In this document: positions 9,186-18,091 of the stretch, in pieces
Position numbering within the stretch: the stretch's first letter is position 1
Layout of the letters: every line of letters begins with the position of its first letter
From: an archaeon
GTDB lineage: Archaea; Nanobdellota; Nanobdellia; Woesearchaeales; GW2011-AR9
Assembly (NCBI GenBank): GCA_018696395.1
Contig: JABHQR010000006.1
Location: forward strand, 1 to 64,000
Direction of reading: 5' to 3'
Length of the DNA: 64,000 bases
Notes under the pieces: generated by a model
Databases searched by the model: none
Seen by the model: the letters and a program-made list of their open reading frames with translations, nothing else
What the model was told of the DNA's origin: nothing
Position numbers and translations under genes: made by a program

Positions 9186-9923
9186 TTATGCACCCCACAA
9201 TAGATTTCCAATCAAATAAAATGCCCCTGCCAAAATAACAATAATTATTCCAATCTTTGTACCTGAAATAAGTAATAATGTGGATAATAACCAAGCAGAA
9301 AGTGCCACACCATAATAGAATCTTGAACCAAAAAATATTTGTAATCCTTCTAACCAAGGCAAAGGTACAAGAAAACAAATTCCCAAAATTATGTTCAAAT
9401 ACATCCCAGTAGTAAAAAAGAAATTCCCAGGATAGGCTAAATTAAGTATTGCGAAAATTGTTGCTAAATAAATATTCCCAATTAAACCCCATAAAGTTGC
9501 TATAGCGGTTTCTTCAAAATTGTAACCATATCTAAATTCGCCAATTCTTTGTCTAACCATAAAAATTAAACTTAATGAACCAGGAAACACCAAAGGTAAA
9601 GCACCCATACTTAGAAAAGAGAATACTAAAGATGCTGCCATACCTTCCCAAAATACTTTAAATTGAGCATAATAACCATACTTTAAAGCAATTATTTTCT
9701 GTAAAGTTAATCTTAAAAATAAACTTATCAAACCAACAATTGTTGCTAAAATAAAATATTTTGCCCAGTTAAGAAGTAATAAAGTATCTCCTAAATCTTG
9801 AGCCATTGAAAATATAAATCCTATAATGAAACCTACAATTACTAAAGATTGAAGTTCTGATCTTTTAAAACGAAGATACTGCTTTACCCTAGCATAATGT
9901 TCATAAAATCTATTGTAAGTCAT
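9186..9923 (-). CDS. Site-2 protease (M50) homologue lacking catalytic residues
   Basis: The 245-residue polytopic protein resembles archaeal M50 proteases: the stretch KIIALKYGYYAQFK matches the region after HExxH, a Gly/Pro-rich loop LPLVFPG follows, and FLVPLPWLEG sits where active enzymes have NLLPxPPLDG. The zinc-binding HExxH is replaced by RLTLQ (about 71-75 counted from ATG 9923), and the second-site Asp is Glu. It is therefore expected to be inactive as a protease and may bind substrates or partners. TTG 9926 is an alternative start. A TATA box about 27 nt upstream of ATG 9923 supports a leaderless transcript. It is the first gene of a three-gene operon. Confidence 0.65.
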   Translation of the reverse strand: MTYNRFYEHYARVKQYLRFKRSELQSLVIVGFIIGFIFSMAQDLGDTLLLLNWAKYFILATIVGLISLFLRLTLQKIIALKYGYYAQFKVFWEGMAASLVFSFLSMGALPLVFPGSLSLIFMVRQRIGEFRYGYNFEETAIATLWGLIGNIYLATIFAILNLAYPGNFFFTTGMYLNIILGICFLVPLPWLEGLQIFFGSRFYYGVALSAWLLSTLLLISGTKIGIIIVILAGAFYLIGNLLWGA

Positions 9924-9944
9924 CAAGCAGAGTTAAAACTTAAA

Positions 9945-9957
9945 GGTATATAAATTT
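9945..9957 (-). promoter_or_regulatory. TATA box of the pseudo-M50 operon
   Basis: On the minus strand AAATTTATATACC is centred about 27 nt upstream of ATG 9923. This is the distance at which archaeal TBP sets the start site, so the transcript would begin at or next to the start codon. Confidence 0.55.
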
Positions 9958-10047
9958 ATTGACAAGAACTTACAGAGAGATTATAATTAAATTAGAATTG
10001 ATTTAACTTGATTCATTTTAAATAATGAAAAAGAAATGAAAAAGATT

Positions 10048-10377
10048 TTAATCGTCTTCTTCCAAATCTGCACCGAAATCTTCTGTTTCTTCATATTTTT
10101 CAGAAGAATGATATTGATTTTCCATTAATTCATCTTTACTTATTTCCATAAATTTGCTTGGTCTTTTAGCTCGTTCAAGTCTTTCTACTACTTGACCAAA
10201 GGCAAGTTTAGGTAATACTTTAGTGATTTTAATTTTAACATAATCGCCTTTTTTTGTTTCTGGTATGAAAATCACAAATCCTTTAACTTTTGCAATACCA
10301 TCACCTTTACCCCCAACTGAGAGGATACTAACTGTATGTTCTTCACCATCATTAACTGGTGCCTGTTCTTGATTCAT
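10048..10377 (-). CDS. TRAM-domain RNA-binding protein
   Basis: The 109-residue protein has a TRAM domain at about residues 12-66 (VSILSVGGKGDGIAKVKGFV ... GDYVKIKITKVLPKLAFGQVV). Single-domain TRAM proteins are common in archaea and act as RNA-binding, cold-shock-like chaperones. The C-terminal 40 residues are acidic. The gene stands alone, with AT-rich gaps of 121 and 189 bp on either side in which I see no other gene. Confidence 0.85.
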   Translation of the reverse strand: MNQEQAPVNDGEEHTVSILSVGGKGDGIAKVKGFVIFIPETKKGDYVKIKITKVLPKLAFGQVVERLERAKRPSKFMEISKDELMENQYHSSEKYEETEDFGADLEEDD

Positions 10378-10566
10378 TATTTTTTAAACCTCGTAAGATA
10401 TTTTTATAGGTGATAAATTGATATAATACTATTTAAAACTTATTGAAAAATAATCAAGATAGAAGATTTAGTTGAAATTAAGAGGAGATCAATATAAAAA
10501 AAAGATTTGGAATTTAAATATAAGAAAAAATAATTAAAAAGAAAAAATATTATGAAAACTTAACAA

Positions 10567-11511
10567 TTAAACATCATTAAGTCCACCTTCTACAACTTCA
10601 AACACACATTCACCATCTGGCAAATTAGGTGCATCAATCAATTTAGCAACCCTTGTTCCTTTTTTACCTTTTCTAAGATAAATTCTAAAGGTGGAAGCGT
10701 GAGCTACAACATGCCCCCCAATTGCAGTAGTAGGATCACCAAAGAATTGGTCTGGTTTAGACATCACTTGATTAGTTACAAACACACACATATTATTTGA
10801 GCTTGATAATCTTCCTAAAGTATGCATATGTCTGTTAAGTTTTTGTTGTCGTTCAGCTAAAGTTCCTCTTCCTATAAATTCTGCTCTAAAATGAGCAGTA
10901 AGAGAATCCACGACTAACAATTTAACATCTTTACCTTGCTCTTTTATCAAACCATCAACTTTTTCTGCAAGCAACATTTGGTGATCAGAATTATATGCAC
11001 GGGCAACAATAATTTTACTTAAAGTATCTTCAACATCTAGTTCTGCAGCCCTTGCTAATTGTTCAATTCTTTCAGGCCTAAAAGTATTTTCAGTATCAAT
11101 ATAAACAACAGAAGCGTTAGGATATGCTTTTAATAGTTGTACCGCAAGAACATGGCCAATCTGAGTTTTACCAGAACCAAATTCTCCAAAACATTCTACA
11201 ATCGCACCGGTTTCAAAACCACCGCCTAACAAAGTGTTAAAACTTGAACACCCACAACTGATTTTAATTACTTGGCCCCTTCTTACCATAACCTCTGTCC
11301 CAGTTTCGAAACCCATATTCATATTATCTCTTGCAGCATTAATCATTTTTCTTGCAACTGCTTCAGAAACACCAGTAGAATCAACTAATTGACCTGGACT
11401 TGCAACTGCAATTGATAACATATCATGATAACCTGAACTAACCAATTTTTCAGCAGTAGCAGCACCAACACCAGGTAAATTTTGAACATCATTATTATTT
11501 TCTTCAGACAT
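10567..11511 (-). CDS. radA: DNA repair and recombination protein RadA
   Basis: This is an archaeal RecA/Rad51-family recombinase of 314 residues. It has an N-terminal helix-hairpin-helix domain (LPGVGAATAEKLVSSGY), Walker A GEFGSGKT at about 107-114, Walker B LLVVDSLTAHFRAEF, and the L2 region with QVMSKPDQFFGDP. It forms filaments on single-stranded DNA and carries out strand exchange. No intein is present. GAGGTG lies just upstream of the ATG. A small conserved gene precedes it by 35 bp on the same strand, so the two are probably co-transcribed. Confidence 0.97.
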   Translation of the reverse strand: MSEENNNDVQNLPGVGAATAEKLVSSGYHDMLSIAVASPGQLVDSTGVSEAVARKMINAARDNMNMGFETGTEVMVRRGQVIKISCGCSSFNTLLGGGFETGAIVECFGEFGSGKTQIGHVLAVQLLKAYPNASVVYIDTENTFRPERIEQLARAAELDVEDTLSKIIVARAYNSDHQMLLAEKVDGLIKEQGKDVKLLVVDSLTAHFRAEFIGRGTLAERQQKLNRHMHTLGRLSSSNNMCVFVTNQVMSKPDQFFGDPTTAIGGHVVAHASTFRIYLRKGKKGTRVAKLIDAPNLPDGECVFEVVEGGLNDV

Positions 11512-11546
11512 TTTTACACCTCATTTTATTATTTTATTTATCTTTA

Positions 11547-11912
11547 TCATTTGTTATTATTCTTAAACAAACTTTGTTCTTTAAGAACTAAATCAGAGTA
11601 TACTTTCTGCATTAACAATTGGACCTTGGGTAAATCGTTTAACCGGAAAGAATTTGTACTTTTCCAATTACCTTCTTTATCTTGGTAAACCCTAACTAAA
11701 GAAATAGTTTCATAACTAGAATCTTCACCATTAATTTTTTTACCCTTATTTTCCCAAACAGTAGCAGTTATGGCACCTGCCTTGTATTTTTTCTTAGGTA
11801 AATTACCTTGTTCTTTAACTTCTTCTTCTGAAATTATTAACTCACCTTCAGAAGCTTTTTTGTATCTGAAAAGATCATTTTCAGAATTTTTTTTTGTTTT
11901 TTGGTTGCTCAT
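11547..11912 (-). CDS. Small protein of unknown function encoded with radA
   Basis: The 121-residue protein has a charged N terminus and a beta-rich core: KAGAITATVWENKGK, then DKEGNWKSTNSFRLNDLPK and a C-terminal helix. The aromatic and basic strands with the SF..DLPK helix resemble small single-stranded nucleic-acid-binding folds, but I cannot name a family with certainty. GGAGG lies upstream of the ATG and a TATA-like element at about 11963-11975. Co-transcription with radA makes a role in recombination or ssDNA handling plausible (inference). Confidence 0.7.
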   Translation of the reverse strand: MSNQKTKKNSENDLFRYKKASEGELIISEEEVKEQGNLPKKKYKAGAITATVWENKGKKINGEDSSYETISLVRVYQDKEGNWKSTNSFRLNDLPKVQLLMQKVYSDLVLKEQSLFKNNNK

Positions 11913-12092
11913 TTTATCAACCCTCCATTCCTTTTCGGTTTTTATTTCAACAACTAATTAACTTAAAAATATAAATTTTAAGTGGCCAAATTAGTTGAGG
12001 AGTGTGATTTAACATATCCTAATTTGTATTTCATACAATCAGGCACTTCAAATTGATTAAATAAATTAAGTGATTTTTTAGCATCATTTACT

Positions 12093-12287
12093 TTAAAATA
12101 AAGGTAATACCAAATCATTCAATTTTAATGATTCTCTAATTATTGCAGATTTTTTCCTAATTTTTAACCTACTAGCCTTAATTCTAATGGCATTTGGAGA
12201 TTTTGGGATTATTTTTGATAATGTGTGATCTCCTCTGATTGGATATTCTTTTTTTAATAAATCAATTTCCTCTTCTGACCAAACCAT
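12093..12287 (-). CDS. Small HTH (SANT/Myb-like) DNA-binding protein
   Basis: From ATG 12287 the protein has 64 residues and begins MVWSEEEIDLLKKEYP, followed by LSKIIPKSPNAIRIKASRLKI. The WS-EE-DLLKK pattern with the helix NAIRIKASRL is that of a single homeodomain-like/SANT helix-turn-helix. Another start, ATG 12311, would add eight residues. It may be a small transcription regulator. A gap of 180 bp toward the radA partner gene shows nothing else. Confidence 0.6.
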   Translation of the reverse strand: MVWSEEEIDLLKKEYPIRGDHTLSKIIPKSPNAIRIKASRLKIRKKSAIIRESLKLNDLVLPLF

Positions 12288-12399
12288 TGCAATAACCTTG
12301 TAGTGTAACATCTTTATAAAGAATTTGTATACTTGACCAGTGGGTAAGTGGACAAAAAATTGAGGAAAGTTTATAATTAAAATATGTTTATTATTAAAT

Positions 12400-13173
12400 A
12401 TGGGAACTGATAAAAGAACTATTGAAGCCTATAATGAATATGCTAGAAAATGGGTAGAAATAAATGAAAAAGGATTAAATATTGCCCATGATTTTCTAGA
12501 AAAACCAGCAATGTATTCTAAATTGCCAAATTTAAAAAATAAAAAAGTTCTTTGTTTAGGTTGTGGATCAGGAGAAGAAACATCTTACCTTAAATCACTT
12601 GAGGCTAAGAAAGTTATTGGTATAGATATCTCAAAAGGGTTAATAAATATTGCAAAACAAAATTATCCAAATATTGAATTTCAAGTGATGGATATGGAAA
12701 AATTAATATTCCCAACAGAAACATTTGATTTTGTTTATTCTAGTTTAGTTATGCATTATGTTGACAATTGGACAAGAACATTAAATTCAGTAAAAAAAGT
12801 TTTGAAAAAAAATGGAAAATTTCTTTTTTCAACACATCACCCATCAATTTGGGGAGCAGAAAGAATAAGAGATAAAAATAAAAGATCTTCTTTGTTAGGT
12901 TATATTAAATTTCCAAAAAAGAATGATTGTAAAATTTATGGTGATTATTTAAACACAAGAAAAATAAAAGACATATGGTTTGGTGAATTTAAAGTGACCT
13001 ATTATCACAGATCGTTCTCTTCAATGATAAAGGACATAATTAAATCTGGTTTTGAAATCACAGATGTTTTAGAACCAAAGGCGTTAGATAAAATAAGAAA
13101 TAAACATAAAGTTTTTTGGGAGATTCGTCAAAAAATACCACTTTTCATAATATTTGAACTAAAGAAAAAATAA
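12400..13173 (+). CDS. Class I SAM-dependent methyltransferase
   Basis: The 257-residue protein has a Rossmann methyltransferase core. Motif I is VLCLGCGSGEETSYL, the acidic end of strand 2 is VIGIDISKG, and there is a DME motif and FDFVYSSLVMHYV at motif IV. This matches the methyltransferase type 11 family. The substrate cannot be told from sequence. The 3' end overlaps the convergent YdjM-like gene by 15 nt. It lies alone on this strand and has no obvious partner. Confidence 0.85.
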   Translation: MGTDKRTIEAYNEYARKWVEINEKGLNIAHDFLEKPAMYSKLPNLKNKKVLCLGCGSGEETSYLKSLEAKKVIGIDISKGLINIAKQNYPNIEFQVMDMEKLIFPTETFDFVYSSLVMHYVDNWTRTLNSVKKVLKKNGKFLFSTHHPSIWGAERIRDKNKRSSLLGYIKFPKKNDCKIYGDYLNTRKIKDIWFGEFKVTYYHRSFSSMIKDIIKSGFEITDVLEPKALDKIRNKHKVFWEIRQKIPLFIIFELKKK

Positions 13174-13629
13174 TAACAAAACTATCACACAAAATATAAA
13201 AAAACTGATTAATACTTCTGCAAAACTCCCTACTCTTAAAGGGCCTTTAATTCTAAATTTTAATGGATAAAATAATCTTACACCCATTTTACTGATACCA
13301 TCTCCCAAAATATGGGCAAATAAACCTAACAGTAACGCATACCCATAAGCATCTGAAAAAATGATTTTTACTAAAAATGAGATTATTAAAAAAAAGATTA
13401 ATGAATGTAAAAAACCCCTATGTTTGAATAATTTTTGAAAAATAATACCAATAAAACCAAACCATTTATTGATGGTAGTTCCTTTTTCATCAATATCTGG
13501 TAAAAGTGAACCTAACAATACTAACAAAAATATCACAAATATGTTGCCACCCGTAAAAATATCATCAAAAAAGTTGTAAGTTAACAAAAACACTAACATA
13601 CCAACCAATAAGTGACCATGAAATAACAT
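13159..13629 (-). CDS. YdjM/DUF457-like membrane-bound metal-dependent hydrolase
   Basis: The 156-residue membrane protein has the YdjM-like pattern: an early His pair in FHGHLLVG, LGSLLPDIDEKGT, KHRGFLHSL and LFAHILGDGISKMGV. The conserved His and Asp residues form the putative metal site. There are about four transmembrane helices. The biochemical role of this family is poorly known. It overlaps the convergent methyltransferase gene at its 3' end. Confidence 0.82.
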   Translation of the reverse strand: MLFHGHLLVGMLVFLLTYNFFDDIFTGGNIFVIFLLVLLGSLLPDIDEKGTTINKWFGFIGIIFQKLFKHRGFLHSLIFFLIISFLVKIIFSDAYGYALLLGLFAHILGDGISKMGVRLFYPLKFRIKGPLRVGSFAEVLISFFIFCVIVLLLFFL

Positions 13630-13720
13630 ATTAAAAAGAATTAAAAGGAAGTATAAAAAATTACCTCATTTAATCAATTAATTGATTGATCAAACAAATC
13701 AATTATTTTAACTTTTACTC

Positions 13721-14713
13721 CTAAACTACTTCTTCTACCCTAGCAATCTCTTTATCAGGGTTAGCCTTTTCTACAAAAGAGACACTGAATTCTAAACGAT
13801 CAAACATTTCATTTTTCTTCACACGACCTTTTAAAATAAATTGTTCACCTAACAGATCATTTTTCACATCTTCAAATGAACCAATATTATCTTTAAAATT
13901 TCCAAAATCACTTTCAGTCTTGTCTAACAATTTGTTTGATTGATCTTTCCAGAATACTGCTCTGATATTACTAGTGCCATCATCTAAAACCAAATTTAAT
14001 ACATAAGATAAATTTGGTGTTACTTCGTTATGTTCTGCACAGGTATAACTTTCACCACTTTCCACAACTCTCCTAGAACATTCGGGACACACATGAAAAA
14101 ATCTAGGATCAAACACTTGAACAATAGTTCCCATAATTTCAGCAGAATTTTCCCCACCTTGTAAATCTTGAATACTTTTTCTTTCAAAAGTGTTAGTTTG
14201 TCTTACTTCACCAATAGAAACTCCACTTGGATTAATATTAATGTGACCTAATTTACCTAAATGTAATTCTTTTCTTCCATTAAAACCTTCTTTAACGTAA
14301 GAATCTTGAATATGTAAAATGTCGCTTTCTTTCAGATTAGATATTAAATCGACTTGATCATTCCAAAATACAATTCTAAGAGATCCAGTTTCATCACCCG
14401 CTAATATGGAACATACTTTTCCTTTATTATCTCCCTTATTAAATTCTCTAACTTCATACTTTTGGATTACTTTAACGATAGTTTCAACATTCCTCATACC
14501 GGAATAAATATCTTTAACTGTCAATTTTTTGTTTTCAGATGAAACTAATTCAACTTCAAGTTCGTTAGCTATTATGTGTGCTGCACCTTCTTCACTAATC
14601 AAGCCAGAAAGTTCATTAATTTTAGCTTTAATTCTAGCGTTAAAATCTTCTTCAGAAATTTTACCTGAACTTAACAATTTCTCTTTAATTTCTTTTAATG
14701 GTATTTTAAGCAT
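13721..14713 (-). CDS. rpa: Replication protein A (ssDNA-binding, OB folds and zinc finger)
   Basis: The 330-residue protein has an OB fold at about 70-165 (VIQKYEVREFNKG ... GSLRIVFWNDQ), then a second OB region with a zinc finger (CPECSRRV ... YTCAEH). A related fold at about 225-315 also carries an AVFWKDQ motif. This layout fits archaeal RPA41/RPA-type proteins, which coat single-stranded DNA in replication and repair. It stands as a single gene. The 172-bp region upstream of its start is AT-rich and holds no gene. Confidence 0.92.
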   Translation of the reverse strand: MLKIPLKEIKEKLLSSGKISEEDFNARIKAKINELSGLISEEGAAHIIANELEVELVSSENKKLTVKDIYSGMRNVETIVKVIQKYEVREFNKGDNKGKVCSILAGDETGSLRIVFWNDQVDLISNLKESDILHIQDSYVKEGFNGRKELHLGKLGHININPSGVSIGEVRQTNTFERKSIQDLQGGENSAEIMGTIVQVFDPRFFHVCPECSRRVVESGESYTCAEHNEVTPNLSYVLNLVLDDGTSNIRAVFWKDQSNKLLDKTESDFGNFKDNIGSFEDVKNDLLGEQFILKGRVKKNEMFDRLEFSVSFVEKANPDKEIARVEEVV

Positions 14714-14885
14714 ATTATTTCACCCCAATTTTCCCCAGATTAATGTATAATATAATTAATCTTAATGATAAGTAAAATTAAAGGCATAGAAAATTCTTTA
14801 TAAGTATTTTGCTAATTAAAGATATATTAAAGATAAGATTTAGTAGAAAAATAAAATTTAAATTAAGAAAAAAAGAAAAATATAT

Positions 14886-15566
14886 TTACTTTGCTTCTGC
14901 CGTATAAGTAAATGTTGCAGTTTTTGTACCAGTTGGTGCTTCCTGAGGGATTCTAACAACATAATTAACTCTAAATTGATCTTGACCATCATTAGGCATC
15001 ATATTACCACATAATAATACTGAAGGGATAACGGTATTATGAGTTAAAAATGTACCCGCAGTAGTTTTTTCAAAACCAAAACAAGCATCAAAAGTAGAAT
15101 CAGCAATATATACTTTAACCCAAGAGTTATTCCCAGGACAAGTTGCACCAGTTGCATCACCACATAACCATTCATCAGCATTAGAAACACTAGCTGCAAC
15201 CGAAATGTTTACTGTAGTTGAACCAGTATTGTTTAATGTGTGACCGTCATTGATTGTATGAATACCATTAGTAGAATTTAACCACTGTGTTTCTACAGTC
15301 TCACCAGTATCAATGGTTGCAAAAGGAACACTACTATTAACATAACCGCTACCCAAATCAATACTAAAATCATCAACACTCAAACCTACATTAGCCAAAA
15401 TTTCTAACGTAGTATTGCCAGTATCAGTTGCACTGGATGTTACTGCGCCACTTATTACCAACCATTGTCCACCAACTTTACTAATTTCATTAACACTCAT
15501 GATTGTTCCAGTTAAGGAAACTACAAGTGCTACTGCAAGTAAAGCAACAATTGTTTTATTATTCAT
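14886..15566 (-). CDS. Secreted surface protein of unknown function
   Basis: The 226-residue protein has an N-terminal signal peptide or anchor (residues 5-25, TIVALLAVALVVSLTG). The ectodomain is rich in Thr, Ser and Asn, with several NxS/T sites and five cysteines, probably a beta-sandwich. It has no C-terminal anchor. GAGGT lies upstream of the ATG, and eight copies of TTTAA begin about 35 nt upstream. The simple N-terminal helix and its place beside the pilin-like block suggest it belongs to the cell envelope. Family unknown. Confidence 0.75.
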   Translation of the reverse strand: MNNKTIVALLAVALVVSLTGTIMSVNEISKVGGQWLVISGAVTSSATDTGNTTLEILANVGLSVDDFSIDLGSGYVNSSVPFATIDTGETVETQWLNSTNGIHTINDGHTLNNTGSTTVNISVAASVSNADEWLCGDATGATCPGNNSWVKVYIADSTFDACFGFEKTTAGTFLTHNTVIPSVLLCGNMMPNDGQDQFRVNYVVRIPQEAPTGTKTATFTYTAEAK

Positions 15567-15600
15567 TTTCTATCTAACCTCTTTTATAATGATAAAATAA

Positions 15601-15640
15601 TTTAATTTAATTTAATTTAATTTAATTTAATTTAATTTAA
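15601..15640. repeat. Perfect pentanucleotide tandem repeat (TTTAA x8)
   Basis: Eight exact copies of TTTAA lie 35 nt upstream of the start codon of the secreted protein gene, with partial copies at both ends. The tract could change length by slippage and alter promoter spacing, although no such effect can be shown from one sequence. Confidence 0.95.
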
Positions 15641-15742
15641 GTTAAATCATTATTTAAATGTATCTGTTGTAGACTGATTGATAGGAAACATATTTTTGAG
15701 GGATTAAGTTAGTTCAACTAATAATTGAAAAAGTAAAAATAA

Positions 15743-17011
15743 TTAATTTAACAAATTGAAAGAAATGATATCTGATTCTTGGTTATTGCTTGAAACAGTA
15801 ACAGCAAAATAATTCTCAGAGGATAGATCCAATTCATTTGAATCTAAAACATAAACACCATAAGAAATACCTGGTAACGCCCCATCACAAGTATAAATTT
15901 CACCTGCTTCAAAATCAGAAGGGCAATCAGATTCAATTTCATAATTATAAAAATCTTTAACGTCATAATAATTAGTACTGTATAAATAATAATTTTCAAA
16001 CTCATCAACAGACCCAGAATAAGTTCCAGCATTATTATTGTCGGTTAAATAAATATTGTACTTTTCAGCAAATTCATTAAGTTCAAAGTAAATTAAAAAA
16101 TAATCAGTACTGGAATCAGAATCAGAATAAAGTTCAGTTACAGAAAATGGTTTACTTGGACTAAAATCTAACGCAAATTTGTAATTGATAGGGATTAGTT
16201 CAGCAGATAAATTATAAAGAGAATAATCGTTTGGACTTTCTACACAAAATTTTACTGACCGATCAAATTCTAAATAATTATCATTATTACAATCAGTGAA
16301 ATGCCAATAGGCAAGCATATTGTTATCAATGCAAGATTCTAAATTTTGATCTGATAAACACAATGACAAAAGGTTATTAACATCATTATTTAATTGATAA
16401 AAATCAGACATTAAATTGTAAGTTATATCTAAAGTAAAAGAAGAAGTTATTGAATATTCAATATCACCATTTCCTTCTACAAAACGAAATAAGTTATCAC
16501 TTTTACCTTTAAATTCTGGGCCATCTAACAAATATTCATAATCTACTTCAGGAATTGCTATTTTTACATGTTTTTCAACTTGATCACCTAAATAATTTTC
16601 ATATTTATAATCACGATAATGAAATTTAGGCACATTTTGTAAATAGTTAGTAAAACTAGTTTTTAAGTTATTATCAAATTCATTCAAAAAAATATTTTCA
16701 TAATCTGGAAAACAGTTTTGTCCATTAAAATACCAATAATTATAATTATCAATATTACCACAATTAGAGTTAGTATCTAAAAAACCATTTTCAGACAGTT
16801 CAATTACTGTTTGCCAAGAAGTAGATCTTACCACTTGATCAAAATAAAGTTGTGCTTCTTTAACTTCTTCATGAAAATATAATAAATTAAATTCATAATC
16901 TCCTTTCTCCAAATTCATGGACATGTCAATAGTTACATAAGCCACAACACCTAAACAACCTATAATAGCAAAGATAATCCAATGAAATATTGCAGCTTTT
17001 TTATTTATCAT
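15743..17011 (-). CDS. Pilin-like secreted protein, 422 residues
   Basis: The N terminus MINKKAAIFHW fits a class III (prepilin-type) signal: basic residues, then KA|AI, then one hydrophobic helix (about 8-28). The rest is an aromatic, Asp/Asn-rich ectodomain with nine or more cysteines; the last 90 residues look like an Ig-like beta-sandwich (CPSDFEAGEIYTCDG...). No family is recognised. It is the last gene of the minus-strand surface block, 11 nt after the preceding gene, so it is probably made with the others and placed on the outer face of the membrane. Confidence 0.7.
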   Translation of the reverse strand: MINKKAAIFHWIIFAIIGCLGVVAYVTIDMSMNLEKGDYEFNLLYFHEEVKEAQLYFDQVVRSTSWQTVIELSENGFLDTNSNCGNIDNYNYWYFNGQNCFPDYENIFLNEFDNNLKTSFTNYLQNVPKFHYRDYKYENYLGDQVEKHVKIAIPEVDYEYLLDGPEFKGKSDNLFRFVEGNGDIEYSITSSFTLDITYNLMSDFYQLNNDVNNLLSLCLSDQNLESCIDNNMLAYWHFTDCNNDNYLEFDRSVKFCVESPNDYSLYNLSAELIPINYKFALDFSPSKPFSVTELYSDSDSSTDYFLIYFELNEFAEKYNIYLTDNNNAGTYSGSVDEFENYYLYSTNYYDVKDFYNYEIESDCPSDFEAGEIYTCDGALPGISYGVYVLDSNELDLSSENYFAVTVSSNNQESDIISFNLLN

Positions 17012-17022
17012 TTTATTTTTAT

Positions 17023-17550
17023 TTAATAAGTTTCATAAACTAAGTTTATTTCTTTATTATTCATATCGTTAAAAAACATCTGGCCATAATGAACAGGTTC
17101 AACATAAGTTGAATAACCAGAGTAAGGATCTAAATCACTGTAATACACTTCTAAATTTGCATTAAGCCAACATTTGCCAATTAAACCATTAGATTCTTCA
17201 AAACAGATATAAATTGACCAGCCCTTAGAACCATGAATATTATCTAAAACATTAGCAGTAGGAGAATAAAATAAATCTGGTTTATCTTCAATTTCTATAT
17301 TCTGAGAGTAAGTTATAAATTCATAATAAGACATAGTTAATTCTTCTTTTTCAATTGGCATTGACATTAAACTTAACACATTATCATCACCCAACCAATT
17401 ATCAACTTGATCAGCCATACTTTCTTGTTCCTGTTCAAGCTGACCAGAAAAAATTGATCCAGCAAATAAGAAAATGAAAAACATAGCTACAATAGTAAAA
17501 ATGTAATCAAACCAATCATCCATCATTGCTTTACGACCAAGTTTCATCAT
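17023..17550 (-). CDS. Pilin-like membrane protein, 175 residues
   Basis: The leader GRKAMMDDW precedes a hydrophobic helix at about residues 15-33. K-A-M-M matches the class III cleavage pattern. The remaining 140 residues are polar with two Cys and many Tyr. The start codon overlaps the end of the upstream gene by 20 nt, a sign of translational coupling. No known domain is seen. Confidence 0.65.
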   Translation of the reverse strand: MMKLGRKAMMDDWFDYIFTIVAMFFIFLFAGSIFSGQLEQEQESMADQVDNWLGDDNVLSLMSMPIEKEELTMSYYEFITYSQNIEIEDKPDLFYSPTANVLDNIHGSKGWSIYICFEESNGLIGKCWLNANLEVYYSDLDPYSGYSTYVEPVHYGQMFFNDMNNKEINLVYETY

Positions 17551-18043
17551 GCCTACTAGTCTCCATATTTTCTTGTATGTAAATTATTAAGTTTGTAGAA
17601 TAAATTTCAGTCCCGTTCTTAATGTTAATTTGTTTAAAATAAGTATGATCAACCATACCATAATATTCATTAGTATTAAAAGAAAGATTAATTTCAGGAA
17701 AATAAAGTTCAAAATTAGGATAATTGTACCCTTTACTCTCTCCAGTAAAATAACAGAGATCCATTCTTTCTTCATTAAGTTTGTTAATATCTAATGTGTT
17801 TACTAGAACCTTACCATTAAAACTGTCTTGGTAAGCAAAACAATCTGGATTTTCTAAAAATCTTAAAGTTATGAATTGTAATTCCAATTCAGGAGGAGTA
17901 TCTGCAAGATGAGAGATATAATTTTGAATGATGTAAGTAAAAGATAAAACTGCAACTACAACTACTAACCCCATAAATATCCAAAATATTTGTTTTCTAG
18001 CAATTTCAAATGCACTTTGAGCTTTTTTGTTTGACATTTTCAT
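17531..18043 (-). CDS. Pilin-like membrane protein with KKAQ leader, 170 residues
   Basis: The N terminus MKMSNKKAQSAFEIARK is followed by a helix at about 19-40. NKKAQ is the motif shared across this block and fits a prepilin peptidase site (K-A-Q-S). The ectodomain has two Cys and a beta-rich look, with no recognised family. It overlaps the next gene by 20 nt. Confidence 0.7.
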   Translation of the reverse strand: MKMSNKKAQSAFEIARKQIFWIFMGLVVVVAVLSFTYIIQNYISHLADTPPELELQFITLRFLENPDCFAYQDSFNGKVLVNTLDINKLNEERMDLCYFTGESKGYNYPNFELYFPEINLSFNTNEYYGMVDHTYFKQINIKNGTEIYSTNLIIYIQENMETSRHDETWS

Positions 18044-18091
18044 CTTTTTAGTTTTATTTTTTATTATGTTTAAGTTTAATAATTAATTATT

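Noticed and set aside
9166-9378. A 70-codon frame on the minus strand
   Set aside because: It lies inside the M50-like gene in another frame, and has no leader, ribosome binding site or protein-like composition of its own.
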